A DNA stretch of 64,000 nucleotides from Lateolabrax maculatus (lineage: Eukaryota; Chordata; Actinopteri; Acropomatiformes; Lateolabracidae): contig CM062216.1 of assembly GCA_031216445.1 (NCBI GenBank), positions 8,119,501 through 8,183,500 of the forward strand, written 5' to 3'. A model generated the notes under the pieces. The model was not told where the DNA came from, searched no databases, and saw nothing but the letters and a program-made list of their open reading frames with translations. The translations under genes were made by a program, and so were the position numbers. The stretch's first letter is position 1, and each line of letters starts with the position of its first letter. Shown here in pieces: positions 1-12,500 of the stretch.

Positions 1-2189
1 CGTGTTTTTCATTTATATTCATTTAGATTGTGTTTTTATGAGGTTCTATTGTCTACACTACACTAAGAGATTGGAATTGACTTGATCAAGCACTGAGCAA
101 TGAAATATTCAACATACTCACTGATGTTGCATGGATACTTCATAGAAATTCTGCTAATATAGGAATTTATTTTTGTACAGTTCTCAGTCCCGAGGAAAAT
201 TGTTGAAACTATAAGTCCCATACCCAAGAGGTGAACCCCGGCCATCTGGGTGGAAACCAGGAATCCTAACCGTCACATATCATCCTTTTTTACTGCCTTT
301 GTTGGTGCATTGCTGCATTTCTTGGTGCATACTCAACAGCATACCTTTAAGTGTGTAGTAGCCAGGCAACCTGCCTGCAAGACTACAATCAGGTTAAAAA
401 AAACAAATGTTTGAGGTATGGCAGCTTCCCAACCAGCAGCATCTTAATCTGCTGACATAAGTTTGACATAAATTCTAAGAATACTGTTAAAGTAACTTAA
501 TACTAACTCCCAAATAAAGCTAACCCAAAAAATGCAGGTTAAATTCAGCAGTAATTGAGAAACGGAGTGCTCAATTTGTTTTCCAGATTGCATCTGAGAG
601 TTTGAGCAGAAGTTTACCCCAGAGGCAACCTGGGAGCAACCGCTATGTTGTTAAACATTCCACCTGTGTGTTGCTTCGATTCACTATTTCTCTTGGCAAT
701 AAATATAAAAAAATAACAATGTGGTTATCATTTTTGTCTAGGGTCTATAGCTTTTGTGTCTGTATGCCCTGAGTCTTCAGCTAATGAAACCAAAATGAAT
801 GTGCAGAATGTGCCTTTGTAACATGCACATGTACATCTACATTGAACCTAACATAAGGATGATCCATTGTACAAATGGTGACTGAAAAGGATACATACAG
901 GAACCCAGTGCAAGGACCTACTGTTGTGTTAATGCGGGACGGCCAGAGAGAAGAGAGAAATAATCAGAAAATATGTTATTTTCAAATCTTTTGAAATGTC
1001 AAGTATAATCTCAGTATACTACAGAGATAGATATATCATTAGAAATTGAATCTGTAGCAGTGATCAGAGGTGTAAATGTACTAGTGAATCATTAGTGTCA
1101 CTTTGTGGTTGTCATTTTAAACCCGAGACAACAGAAGAACAAAAGTTGTGGCCGTAGGCTATATATTATGTATGTGTGAGCTTGTGAGAGTATGATAGCT
1201 CTTTTTAATGGTTCTTTTTCTTTAGGTCTTCTGTCTGATCCCCCTCCACCCCCTCTTCTTTGCATACCGTCTGTACTTACTTGACCTACTGTTTTTGCCA
1301 CACCAACGCTTTTTGAAATCCATCTTGGAACAGTGCGCTGAAACATCTCTCTGGTAAAGGAAACAATGTCTAAAAAGGAAATTTTAGTAAATGTTTCAGT
1401 ATCATAGGGAGAAGCAGAGGGGTTGAGATGAGAAAAGTGATGGCTGACAAAAAAGCAAAAAAAAAAAAAAGTGTGAGCAAAATGAAAGTTTGTGAAAAAT
1501 GCTGCACACAGTGTGAAGCACTGTGTTCTGCCTCCTGCTGCTGCCTGGCAGTTTGTCAAGGTGTGCATTGAATGCAGGAGAGCAGGAGCGAGGTGAATAG
1601 GGATCCGACTACCGTGTTTGCCCTAAACAAATATATATATGTATATAATATGGAAGCCAATTAGTGGTTCTTTTCAGGGGTTTTCCGCCTAAGAAAGTCG
1701 ACTCCTCCACTTGTCAATATCATGCTGTGATAAGTCACAGCAGCTACACTCAAAGTGTTCCTCCACTCTGTGAGTGCAGCACATGAACACCTCTGACGAC
1801 TTTCCCACACCCTCAAGCTTTAATTGCCTTTTTCCCAGCCATGTCGGGAAGATAATTACCTGGCTTTCTATAATTCTCTTCCCATTCATACATGACCAGC
1901 ACACAGCATCATGTGTGTTTCCATGCTTTTGGTGTGTGCGTGAATGTCAGGGACCCTGTGTGAGTGAGTTCACGGGGGGGGGGGGGGGGGGTACAGGGTG
2001 CGGAAAGGTCACTGCCTTGATGAAAGTGCTTCCCTTTGGCAGAATGTCTCTGTTTGATGTCCCCCAGGGAGTGTAAAGTAACAGATTTGCAAATGTGTGA
2101 GATTGATACAAAATGGATAAAAGTGGAGGTTTTGGTTGAGGAGTTGAGGGTGGTGTGAGAGTAAAAGTCTGAAAAGGGGTTTCGATATT
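1..2189. other. Unique AT-rich sequence, no gene seen
   Basis: Short open frames only, none with recognisable protein content. It includes a 14-nt A run at 1457-1470 and ordinary AT-rich sequence. I see no splice-site pair, RNA gene or terminal inverted repeat that I can support. Confidence 0.6.
1974..1991. repeat. (G)18 homopolymer
   Basis: Eighteen consecutive G on the plus strand. Runs of this kind are length-unstable and hard to sequence, so the exact count may be unreliable. It drives the glycine- or proline-rich translations around it, which are not genes. Confidence 0.95.
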
Positions 2190-2400
2190 GCAAGCACAAA
2201 GGTGTTATTTGTGACATTATTGCAGAATCGTTTTTGTGTAGTGTAGTAGGATTTAGTTACCAAATTTATTGCAATTACCTGCACCAAATGTCACGGTGAT
2301 CCATCCAACTGTTGACATTTCACCACAAATGTAAACCTGCTAGTGCCACACATAAAAAGTTAGAGGATCGCCAAAGACATTGACCTCGTCAGCCTGAGAG
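2190..2400 (-). repeat. Interspersed repeat family A, copy 1 (minus orientation)
   Basis: Read on the minus strand, this carries the order 'tttggcgatcctctaac', 'gcactagcaggt', 'gtgaaatgtcaacag', 'ttggatggatcaccgtgacatttgg'. That is the signature of a common teleost interspersed repeat I recognise by its text, built around 'ttggtgatcccctgac' and 'caacaactattggatgga'. Three other copies lie in this window (2600-2890, 44470-44780, 54505-54810). No coding capacity is seen and the superfamily is not assigned. Ends are approximate. Confidence 0.6.
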
Positions 2401-2599
2401 CTTAGCTAAAATGTCATATAAGTTCAGGTAAATAAAAAAAAAAAGGATTAGATTTTTAGATTACTGAAATAAAAAAAAACTTTTTTACTCATCAGTATTT
2501 TGGTGATGTTAATACATCACAGTGTAATCATCTCTAAATTGACGTCAATGTTGGCCAACTTTTTTTCCGTGGAATTTACTTTGGTTCGAGGAATGATGA

Positions 2600-2890
2600 T
2601 GGTGGCGATGCTCCATCAGACTGTTGGTCCAACACTTTTTCCAACATTTCTTAACAACTATTGGAGGGATCGCAGTGTGATCTGGTAACAACATGCATGG
2701 CCCGTACATGATGAATCGTTCTAGTGATCCCCTGACTGTTCACCCACTGCCACTTACCAGTTAGAAATGTCCATTTGTTCAACATTTCAACAAAAACTTC
2801 AAAATGTATGACTGCATTTCTGTCAGTCGTTGCCCTTCCCAGGCTGTTAACATACTACCGAGCTAACATGGTCAATGCCAGTATGGGTAT
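2600..2890 (+). repeat. Interspersed repeat family A, copy 2 (plus orientation)
   Basis: It contains 'ttaacaactattggaggga', then 'gatgaatcgttctagtgatc' followed by 'ccctgac', and ends near 'gctaacatggtcaatgcc'. These match the order of motifs in the other family A copies. It faces copy 1 across about 200 bp, so the pair forms a divergent inverted arrangement of two degenerate copies. Ends are approximate. Confidence 0.55.
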
Positions 2891-4474
2891 GGAGTTATAG
2901 TCCTTCCTTTACTTATACATCACTCCAGTCTGGTACCCAGTATACAGCGCAGGGCAGTTCAACCCTTCCACACTCTGACTCAGTCACTGCATGTGGTGGA
3001 TGAGATTTCCCTCCAGTCTTCTGTCACATTTTCTTTTCATTTGATTTCCTGCCTCATCTTTGCACTTTTCTTTTTTTTTTTTTTTACTATCAGCAGCTGG
3101 CAGTTTTATGCTGCTGTAATATATTTCTTGATTAGGTTCACTTGTTTATTTTCCGTCCTGACAAAGTGTGCGTTCAGTAGTCACATACATGCCTTACTTC
3201 AGTCCCTGTCAACAACCTGCCACAAAAGTTTGTTGACTTACATACTAACTTGATTTACTGGGTTTTTTAATTTACATCTCTGTAAGTTTGTTGTTGTGCT
3301 TTCTTTTTGATTCCCCTGATTGCATTCACAGCTAATGTGTTTATGGCTTTCCATAATTCATATTATACAGCAATTAGACTAATTAGATTTCCTCCAATCT
3401 AAATAGGCATACACACTCCAGAGAAAAGTCTGGACTTTAACTCTGTAATTAAGGACTTTCCCTTACTTCTATTTGTTTAGAATAAAGAAAAAAGCATAAA
3501 CTGTTGACAAATTTACACCAGCAAGTGGAACATAATAAATTAAATATATTCTTAAAGGTGCATATTAAATAATGGACAATTATACCTTCTTTTAGACAGT
3601 AGAAAATAAACTTTTATGTTGTTTTCATCTTTAAAGTAATCTGAAAAGACTGTGAAAATAATAGCTGACATAAAAAGCCTCCAGCTTGTGTTGCACAAGA
3701 TGGCTCAGACCTATACCGGCGAACTCAGGTCCCCCGTCTGAGCAGGAAAGTGACTGCCGACAGCTTCTTTGAGGGCTGTTTTAAGTTTTGACAGGGTGTA
3801 TGACTCATATCAGAACATAGAAGATTATTGCATCAAATGGTTATACAACTCCAGTAAATGGGGTATTGAAAAAAAAAAAAGAGCACAAGCAGCAGGCCGA
3901 GAGTGTCATTTTGCTGGCTGCTGCCATATTTTTTTGAACCCCCGGCTGGCGGCGGCAGCTATTACTGAGAGCCCCAGTGACACATTTGACTGATCATTAT
4001 AAAGCACAGCTATCCTCCTCAGCATGACGTTGCTACCCATCTTTGTCACATGCTGATTAATAATGCAGTAGTAAGGGGAGCCATGATCTCGCATTAGTGC
4101 ATGTGTGCATGCACATGCATGCAAACAGAGCAGTGGAAATGTTAATAGCAAATTAATCTGTGGATAATTGCACTAGCTGTCGGGGTCATTAGTACTCCTC
4201 CAGCCTGTCTTATTAATGGCTTGCAAAATTCACGCCTGCATTATGTTAATTTCTCTCTTTCTCTTTTAAATCTCTTTTTTTCAGCCTGGGTTGACTGCAG
4301 TTTAGTGGGTATTTAATTAAATGGATATTTGCCCCGTCCACTAATCCATAGACAGTTAAAGCCACTTACATACACTGTATTAAATAGATACTGCACACAA
4401 ACTGTCTGTGGAAGGACTTGTAATTTTAAAATAATTTCTAAAGTTATTTAACTTGTAATTATTGTTAAAAAAAT
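2891..4474. other. Unique AT-rich sequence, no gene seen
   Basis: It contains a T run at 3071-3085 and TAATTAG-type motifs around 3375-3390 and 4200-4330. Translations are short and unrecognised. Confidence 0.5.
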
Positions 4475-4672
4475 TATGAATCCGAAAGTTGATTGTTAAA
4501 AAATTAATCAACAACAATTTTTATAATTAATTCTTTCTGTAGTTTTGGCGACATCTCTTTGGGCTTGCCGAACTTTGAATGGCATGTCTCATTTTGTTTT
4601 ACTCTTTTGGACGAGAAACCATAATCAGTATATTAATTAGTAATGAAAGTAGTCAGTAGTTGCAGCCCTACT
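4475..4672 (-). mobile_element. Degenerate hAT-like non-autonomous element
   Basis: The plus-strand end 'tagttgcagccctac' is the reverse complement of the 'agggctgcaac' terminus typical of a very common teleost hAT-type MITE. On the minus strand it continues with 'aagcccaaagagatgtc' and a 'gattaat'-rich tail, the same order I know from that family. A better preserved relative lies at 28985-29275. No transposase frame is present and the 8-bp target duplication is not recognisable. Confidence 0.5.
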
Positions 4673-5744
4673 CTTAACCCTTTTACTCAGTAAAATACAG
4701 TGGCTCGAGAAAAAGGCAGTTAAATCTAGAGAAAGTGCACAAGGTCCACAGGGCACAGGGGGCAGAGTGGTAGGAACAGGCACAAATGTATGTTTTCTCC
4801 AGAGTGACTACCTTCCCATGTCTGCTGCTTCACCATAATCATTTGCCTGGTTGAATTAAGAGCACAGCACTATCAGCTGCTGCTGCGAGGATCTGCTTTG
4901 GCGAACTTTCAGCCAGTAATGATTTGAAAGTGCTCTGCTATCAATCAGTCGTACTTTTCTCACATTTATCTTTTGTCAACTGCAGTCTGTGGTATTTTGT
5001 CAGTATTTAGTACCTGTTGCACTGGGCTCCCTTTCTTCCTGCAGACATTTTGAACACCTTGGCTACACTACTGTAAGTAGAAACGTAACGTAAAACGTAG
5101 AAAAAGTAATTATTAACTTCTGACTTGTTCAGGTGGAACATTTGCTTGTGGGGAGGTGAGCCCTGGCATTAAAATGGCTAAATTCCCTCAAAAAGCCACA
5201 TAAAAAAGTAAAAAAACATATGCCGACTAGGCTATGTGATACAACTTTTACTGATACAAAACTAACAGACAAACTTGATAATTAGTGCTCTAGAAGTGGA
5301 GGCTGCCCGTACTTTGGCACTGGCGGAGCTCAGTGGACTCGTTGAAACCGCAGACGATTTAATAGCTGTATGTAGCTCTTGCAGAACGTTGTAAAACTGA
5401 TATTACAGAAGCTCGTGTGAAGTGGAGTGGATTGGTACATTGAAATTAATGTCAGTGGCGCATGGCACTGCCTGAGTGAGAAGATGTTCCAAATCAGAAA
5501 TGGATCAATATCAGGCATAAGTCTCTCAAAACACTGACAGCAGAAGGGGAGGAGAGACTTACACCCGCAGCCTACTTCCTGTGACTCTATAATGATCTGA
5601 TAAACTAACAACTGAGCGTATTCTATGCTATATAGTCAATCATGACATAAATTTGGTGAAATCATAGATCAAAATCATTAAAGCAGTCTGCCTCAAAAGT
5701 GACATTACTTTAGGTCAGAAGTCTCACAATGTAGCGTAACTGCT
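4673..5744. other. Unique sequence, no gene seen
   Basis: No convincing exon, RNA gene or repeat structure. A block near 5060-5110 has several 'acgta' words but no clear unit. Short open frames have no recognisable content. Confidence 0.5.
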
Positions 5745-6158
5745 TAGCCTGGGACAGGACGAATCTACAACTCATGTTTCATTTGCTCTGGCAGATACGT
5801 CTGGCCCCTCTCCCATTCAAAAATTATTTCTCTGTTGTTTTATTGGGCTAACCAATCACAAGCGTTTATCTAGTATGAGGCGGGTTTAATACGATGACTG
5901 AAGAGCGCCGTTCAGGTTTCTTTGTAAATATCCATAATGGCTGCCGTGTTCCCTGGCCGCCTACAGCGGCAGTATTAAACGGACTGGATGGTCAATTTTC
6001 TCTAGAAGAAGGACAAACAACTGCACTTAAACTTTATGTTGATAAGTAATATGTGTTTGCCAAACTTCTAAGAAGACATACCACCCAACAGGACGGCGTT
6101 TCGTTGCTCTGATTGGTTGTCTCCACCCGCTGATAAGGTTCCAGGCGATGCCAGGCTA
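5745..6158 (+). mobile_element. MITE family B, copy 1 (414 bp)
   Basis: The element starts TAGCCTGG (5745-5752) and ends CCAGGCTA (6151-6158), an exact 8-bp terminal inverted repeat with weaker similarity inward. Internal words recur in two other places: 'ttgctctggcagata', 'gtatgaggcgggtttaatac', 'caccc(a)acaggacggcgttt' and 'gctctgattggttgtct'. A shortened copy is at 24824-25022 and a half copy in opposite orientation at 35715-35980. There is no open reading frame of note, so it is non-autonomous. I could not fix the superfamily because no clean target duplication is visible. Confidence 0.65.
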
Positions 6159-7583
6159 CTAACTGCTGCTACAAACCGACAAATCTGAATACGGCATGAA
6201 ATATGACTGTAGTGCATGTCCCTAAAAATTGCTTATCATGTGTGGTGAAGCGTTGATCTACCGAGCCTAAATGAAGCTTAAGCTTAAGGTTTTACCTCAG
6301 TTTGGCCCCTCTGAAATCCTACTTTCTATTGTTTTAGTATTTTTCTCTTTAAAAATACAGCAGGGGATCAGGCCTCGTTGAACCGTAAATATAGATTTCA
6401 CTACATAACCAGTGTTGGCTTGGATGTTAACACTTTGATGCTGAATATCTCAGCTCTGCATTCCACACAGACACAACCTCCTAATTTCAACCTCACACAC
6501 AGAGAGATAGGATGAGTCCTCCACAGCTCTGTTAGAAGTCCTTGGCAACACATCTGACGTAACTTCCATCATCATTTTTCAACCCACTAAAATGTAGTTT
6601 TTTTGCTTTTCAGAGTTCTACTGCTGCCCATTGGGTTAAGCGATCTATCTGCAGTGTTTTTCTTTCTCACAGCCTGTTTATTTTGTGTCTGTATACCTGC
6701 TGGGGTTCGATGACAATCAGATACAATGATGTGGTTGAAATACCGTTTTAGTGCAAATGTGACTGGACCATCAGAGTTTAAATTTGTATTTATTTTCTGA
6801 CATTCCTCCTACTGACTTTTTTATTATTACAAACAAACGCAAGCCATGAGGTTGCCAATTACCTTGGTTACATGTAACAAGTGTTATGCAGACATTTATT
6901 TCCAGCTGTTTAACTGATTGTTTTGCTAAGTGAGCTCACACTTCCGAGGGTTGTAACCTAACCAGACAACACAGAAGGTAAAGAGAACCATGGTGCAATC
7001 ACACAATGCCTACAAACTTGACATAATTAGCAGAAGGCTACAGATATAGGATTAAATATATGCAAAACACAATACTTTTTGAGTATTTGTTGTTAATTAC
7101 TCAACCACATGCATGTTAAAACACAGCACCGTTTTAAACGCTAAATAACACCAATGTTTGAGATGCAGATTCTCTAAACCGATGAAGTGACTGCATACAG
7201 CAGCAGCAGAAAACCAAAGAATGCATGTTCGTGTTTGTGCTGATGTGCCCAGAACTTTTTTTTTTGTTGTTGATCAGCCCAACCTTAACCAATAGCAGCA
7301 CTCACTGCCTAGGAGCTGGGAACTAATCAGGAGAGGGTACTAATTTAAGTCCGGTGTGCGGCACACATCCATATTTATAGTATTTTTTAATTTGCCAAGA
7401 TGCTCGCAGCTGCTAACTGGCAAGGAGCTAATTGTAACTTTTTTCCAAGCCTTGATGAAATTACATCCCCTAACCACTAACTGCCTGTTTCCTTGTCCAT
7501 CTTTTCCTTTTCCCTTTTTGTCTCTCACATTCTCTGTCTTCTCCCTCTCCGTGTCTGCAATGCTGATGAAGACAGATAACGAT
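6159..7583. other. Unique AT-rich sequence, no gene seen
   Basis: No supported gene or repeat. 'aagcttaagcttaagg' near 6275 is a short local duplication. Short frames only. Confidence 0.5.
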
Positions 7584-7639
7584 ACCACCACCACCACCAC
7601 CACACTCATGTGCACACACACCCACACACACACACACAC
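7584..7639. repeat. (CCA)n then (CA)n microsatellite
   Basis: About seven CCA/ACC units (7584-7604) are followed, after a short spacer, by CA repeats with one interruption (about 7612-7639). The histidine/threonine-rich and valine/cysteine-rich frames here are repeat translations. Confidence 0.9.
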
Positions 7640-8444
7640 GTTCCACATACACAAACACACCTATTTAAGTGGGGATTTGTTGTGGGAAGTGCAGTCCACA
7701 CCTCCTGTGCGGACTGCAAACATGGCAGAGCTATAATAAACACTGTTGTGGGGCTGGCTTCCTGAGCAGTCCCTGTGCAACACTTGCTCTCAGCAGGCGG
7801 AGCATGTTGAGATGAGACTCTGGGGGATCGGGGCGGATCTAAGCGACTGCAGGGCATCAGTCACACTGTGGAATCAGTGGCACACTCCCTATCGGGCGCC
7901 TCCAGCCCGTCAAGGTGTCTGTGCTCCTAATGCCTGACTGTAAATCCAGCTCTCATGGCCCCAAATGCAGCAGGAAAGGGCTCGCCTAGATTCATTTTCT
8001 CTCTGACTGTGCTGCTGTGTGGGAGGATTTTGCAGTTTGTGTTTTGTTGTGAGGTAACCGCTGGGAAGAAAGCTCTACATGGCAAAGGTGCCGGCACCAG
8101 TGTGCAGTGACAAATGGGAAGGTTCAGTGTATACAATTATCGTCTAATTCATTTCTTTTGTGCATCTCACTTTACCATCTGACCGTGCCATGCAGCAGCT
8201 TTTGTCATCTTATAATCAGGCACATGTATAGAGGAAGTGTAAAGCTCAATGAGATGAGTTTAATCATTGTGATGTTCATACTCAGCTTTATTGCTTTTAG
8301 AAGAGGGAGAGTTGACATGAGGGCTGATATTTATGTAGCAAGGGCCTTTTCATTTAACAGCTCTTAACCAATTTGTTTCATCTGTTGCATTATTCTAGGA
8401 TGGTAAACTCTTTGTGATAGAAATTCCCTTCTGCTTCTGCTGCT
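7640..8444. other. Unique, somewhat GC-richer sequence
   Basis: Sequence of higher GC than its surroundings around 7740-7960, giving several overlapping open frames on both strands. None has recognisable protein features and none ends in a convincing splice donor. Confidence 0.4.
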
Positions 8445-8720
8445 GCAACCATAGCTGCGTTCCCATGGACCCTAATATTTCACTAATAATTGGAATAATA
8501 ACCCAATCAGAATGACATTTTTTCATGTAACCACGTCAGTCGGAAGAGACAGGCCTGATCTGGCCTAATTGGAAGTCATTTTCAGTCGGGTGCGGAGGAG
8601 TGGCGTAAACTTTTTGATAATCCGTTCACTGGGAAAATATTAGCGCCCAATAACCATGTCAACACTTATTCTGATTGTTTCTCTCTGGTTGGAATTAGTT
8701 AGTATGAATGTTGATTTAGC
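8445..8720. mobile_element. Possible degenerate MITE-like repeat
   Basis: The segment opens with 'catagctgcgttcccatgga' and contains 'ttggaataataacccaatc' and 'catgtaaccacgtc'. This word order resembles a teleost MITE type I know, in which 'catgtaa' and 'gctgcgttc' words flank TTGGAATAA-like cores. The matching far end is not clear. Treat as tentative. Confidence 0.3.
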
Positions 8721-9188
8721 CTTTTATACCTTTTAAAATACTTAACTTTTTTTGACACTTTTTTGCAATGCAACTCAGTGGGAGGAATTCACAATGTATA
8801 CATCAAAATGTATGAAGAGTTCTCTTCTTTCACACTTGTAACTTTAAGCAGTAGAACTTACACTTGTGGAAATTTCTGCCTTAAAACACCAAGAGTGCCC
8901 TTCAGCTGTCTCATTCACTCATGATAATTTTGGCTGTGAACTCTGTTGGACTTTTTGAACTGCGATATCTCTGTCATTTCACGGTCAAGTCTGTTCAGTC
9001 TGTTTTATTTGTTGTTGGACTGGTGATTCGGCGGGGCTCCCCTTCTCTCAACAAGGACTCAGCACCTTCAGGCGTCAGCTACAGATACACTGCTGGTATT
9101 GATTAGCTGATTAAACCTCCGACAGTTTGTTCCTCTCTTCTGATTGGTGGATTGATGTTAGGCCATTTTTGGCAGTTGGGACCTCTGT

Positions 9189-9190
<2 letters not shown>

Positions 9191-9231
<41 letters not shown>
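9191..9231. repeat. (CA)20 microsatellite
   Basis: An uninterrupted CA dinucleotide tract that runs directly into the triplet repeat to its right. Confidence 0.97.
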
Positions 9232-9233
<2 letters not shown>

Positions 9234-9526
9234 CTACAGTCTTTACTTCTACTACTACTGCTACTACTTCTGCTAATACTGATACTACTACTGTTACCAC
9301 GGCTACTAATGATACAACTTCTGCTACCACTACTGCTACTATTACTACTACTACTGCTGCTACCACTACTGCTGATACTGCTATTACTTCAGCTTCTTCT
9401 ACCACTACTTCTACTATTACTTCTCCTTCTACTGCGAGTACTACTGCTGCTGCTACTTCTTATCATACTAGTACTAGTGCTACTACAGCCTTTTGTACTA
9501 CAACTGCTTCTACGAATACTACTACT
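9232..9526. repeat. Degenerate (ACT)n triplet repeat, about 295 bp
   Basis: Almost every third position keeps an ACT/GCT/TCT/GAT phase, with variation mainly between ACT, GCT, TCT, ACC and GAT. The period of three leaves long open frames: threonine/serine/alanine-rich and leucine-rich on plus, valine-rich on minus. They have no other protein character, no splice sites and no start context, so I read them as by-products of the repeat. Confidence 0.9.
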
Positions 9527-12500
9527 CTCTCTTGTTTGACCTGTAATAATTTCCACTCTGTTGTACTGCTCTGTTGCAGAGTGGTTAGACCATAAAGCAC
9601 ATATTTACGTATTTCCTGCCTTGAAGTTCCAAGAGATGCCTTCAACTGTCTCATTAACATTCACTATGCACGCTTCTGTTCAACCTTTTTCTACCTTCAG
9701 ATACTTCATACTTGAATTATTGGAATAGCTGTTTTTCTACTGAGTGTAGCAGAGTGTGCAGGCTGATACCTTGTCCTCTTAACAAATGTCCTACACTTTG
9801 ATGATTTAATAAGAATCCTCGTCTGGTGCCACCTGCACTGCACTCACATAATGCAATTTATTTTTAACCATAATCACTTTTATGCCATCTTCTGCCACCA
9901 CATGTTAGACTCTCTATAATTAAACATCTTCTCTGTTTTGTACTGATTAATGCAAATAAAACAAAAATATATGGATATGAAGATAGTTCTTGAATGGATT
10001 TGTTTGTCTGATCAGTGGAATTGATCTTATGTTTACTTGCTTTGATAATTAGTGGTCTTCTTTTTTTTGGAGCTATTTTGAACGCTACATTAAAAGCTAC
10101 TTAACGTAAAGGTAGCTTAAAAGATTGAAGCTATTCACATCTATAAATATCTACTGTTAAGTAAAAGAAACTCTAAACAAATTAAAACATTGCTGTTCCC
10201 AGAACAAATTAATCTGGTTGTCAAAGACTTCAAAGATAAATGAGTGACACTGAGTTGACATTATTACTATGTAAAGTCAAGTAGTTCTCCTCTCTGTCTA
10301 CATGCTCTCCTTCTCTGTCGAGACAGTTTAATAACTCTTAATCATCTAACATTCAATAAATGTATGAAATTATTGTGGCTCTTTGAGCTAGTATGGCTAC
10401 ATATAGCCTTGGTGCATGTCACTACAGTACATTTATTGGATCTACTTCCAAAAACTGAAAATCCATTGATATTATAGAGGAGCCTATTAAAATACCCTGT
10501 TTTTGAGACCCTGAAGTGCAACATGTTGAACCTCGGTGATGCACTTTCAGTATTGTTTTTGTCAAGCACACTCTCAGTGTATTGGGTGGTCTTAGGAGGA
10601 AACCATTTACATACAGTAATGGCCCTGTCCCTACTCACTAACACTTTACACAGAGTGTATCTCAGAACTTTGGAGGGCACTCTGTATTAATGGGGAGGGT
10701 TTTAAAAACTGGTAAACTGTGAGATGCATTCACGTTGCAACATAATGTATAATCACCATGGGTACTAATATTCTGCTAGTTTATTTGTCTGTTGAGTTAT
10801 ATTATCTAGTCACTAATCACCCTAAAAGCAGCCAACATGTGCTATAAAATGCTATGTGGTACGTTCTTCTTTAACTGATTAATATATTGATAGTAGCATT
10901 TTGATATAAGACAAACCAAATAAACTTAGCTGTAAGTAATGATTCCTTATCTTTAAACTTTACTGCATGCTATAAGATTTAACCCACCATGAAAATGTTA
11001 ATGTTATAATGTTTTAAGACGTAGCCAGAAAAAAAACAAAAAAAAACTTTATATGATGTTTCCTTAATCATCAGACTAATTCAGGGCTAGTGGAGAATGA
11101 CTAATCGGCACCAGGGAATACTGTATATGCAGGTTTTATTGTCCACTTTTATTCCACAATAACTGATCTGGATCATGGCAAATGGTATGTACCTTGTGCA
11201 AACACAGGGGTGTGGGGAAATAAGTGGTTGTCATGTGTTAGAACAACCTTGGTCAATCATATCAGTTCCCCCCATTCTTAAAAAGCAGTGCCCTCCTTGC
11301 CCTGTTTTCTTTTGCATAGTGGAATAAACTGACCGTTTTCCATAATAATTCTATTCACATGGCTAAATATGTTTTGGTTGAATATATACTTTTAATAAAA
11401 AATTCTAATTATGGTTGTAGCAAGTATTAGAGACAGACACAATTTCTAATAGGCTGTGCAATATGAATGAATGGTGCTGTTTTTCACTTCAATATCAACA
11501 TGAATCCTTTCTGCGCCCTGACTGGATGGACGTATCTTTTGCTCTTTGCTTCTGATTTTCAAACTCAAACATGGAGGCACTTTTAAAAACAACTGTCCAC
11601 CAATTCGTCTGTCCTTTTAGGTAAATAACATATCATTTATTTTCTCTGCCTAGGCTGTTCGGGCTGGCTGTTTTACTGGTGTTGGCTCAGTAGTGAGGAG
11701 TGAGCTAATTAGCTCAAACTAAAGGTGATATTCTTCACAGTTTGAAGTGAAATACAATCCAGCTATTATTCTCGGCGGAAGTGGTACTTTGTCATCAGCC
11801 TCTGTCACTTTCTTCCCCCTTTAATATCTGTCTTGTCTGTCTTAGTCTCTGACGAACTGCCTGCCTGTCTGTTGATGTAGAGTATGTCCTGGCGTATCTG
11901 TCTCGCCTGACTAGGTCCGTAGAACAGACAGCAATTTCATCTGTGGCGGCACATCTTGTATCCCTTTAGTTATCATGGGACATACGAGCACAAGATTAAA
12001 ACATCTTCATAACAATGTGATTAAGGGTGCAATTCTCTCAAGGGAGTGTGCAATAAATCTGTCAGTGAGTATGAAGTTATGCATGTTTTTCTTTAGTTAA
12101 GAAGTAAGAAATGACAATGAGCCTGGATGATGTTTGTGTTATATTTTTGGAAATGTATGTTTTGTGTTTTGTTTAGGTTGATGGAAAAAGCTTAATTTAA
12201 TTTCAGGAGCTTCACTGTAATAGATGAGGAGTGTAGTAATTGTACAGTACTTTGTTCATATTTTTCTTCATAATTAATTACTTTTGATAATTGGTCCTGT
12301 TTAAAGGTGTACATACAACCCGAACATTTCAATGAATGGCACAGAGAGTTGTGTGTTCGTCAAAGAAAAGAAAGAGATTTTCAAGCTAATCCAAAGGTGA
12401 TAACTGCTCGAGCTGTGCTTCAATAGCTGAAGCTAATTTTCTAGTAATAATGAAGGCCAGTAAAATCCCTCTTGGCAGTCACTTTGGCACACACAGTTAA

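Noticed and set aside
4697..4720. 'tacagtggctcgagaaaaag', resembling a Tc1/mariner terminus
   Set aside because: Similarity stops after the first dozen bases and no opposite end or transposase remnant was found.
9152..9595. 147-codon threonine/serine-rich open frame and matching leucine- and valine-rich frames
   Set aside because: All are translations of the CA and ACT repeat tract. Open frames occur on both strands, as expected of a period-3 repeat, and there is no start context, splice site or other protein feature.
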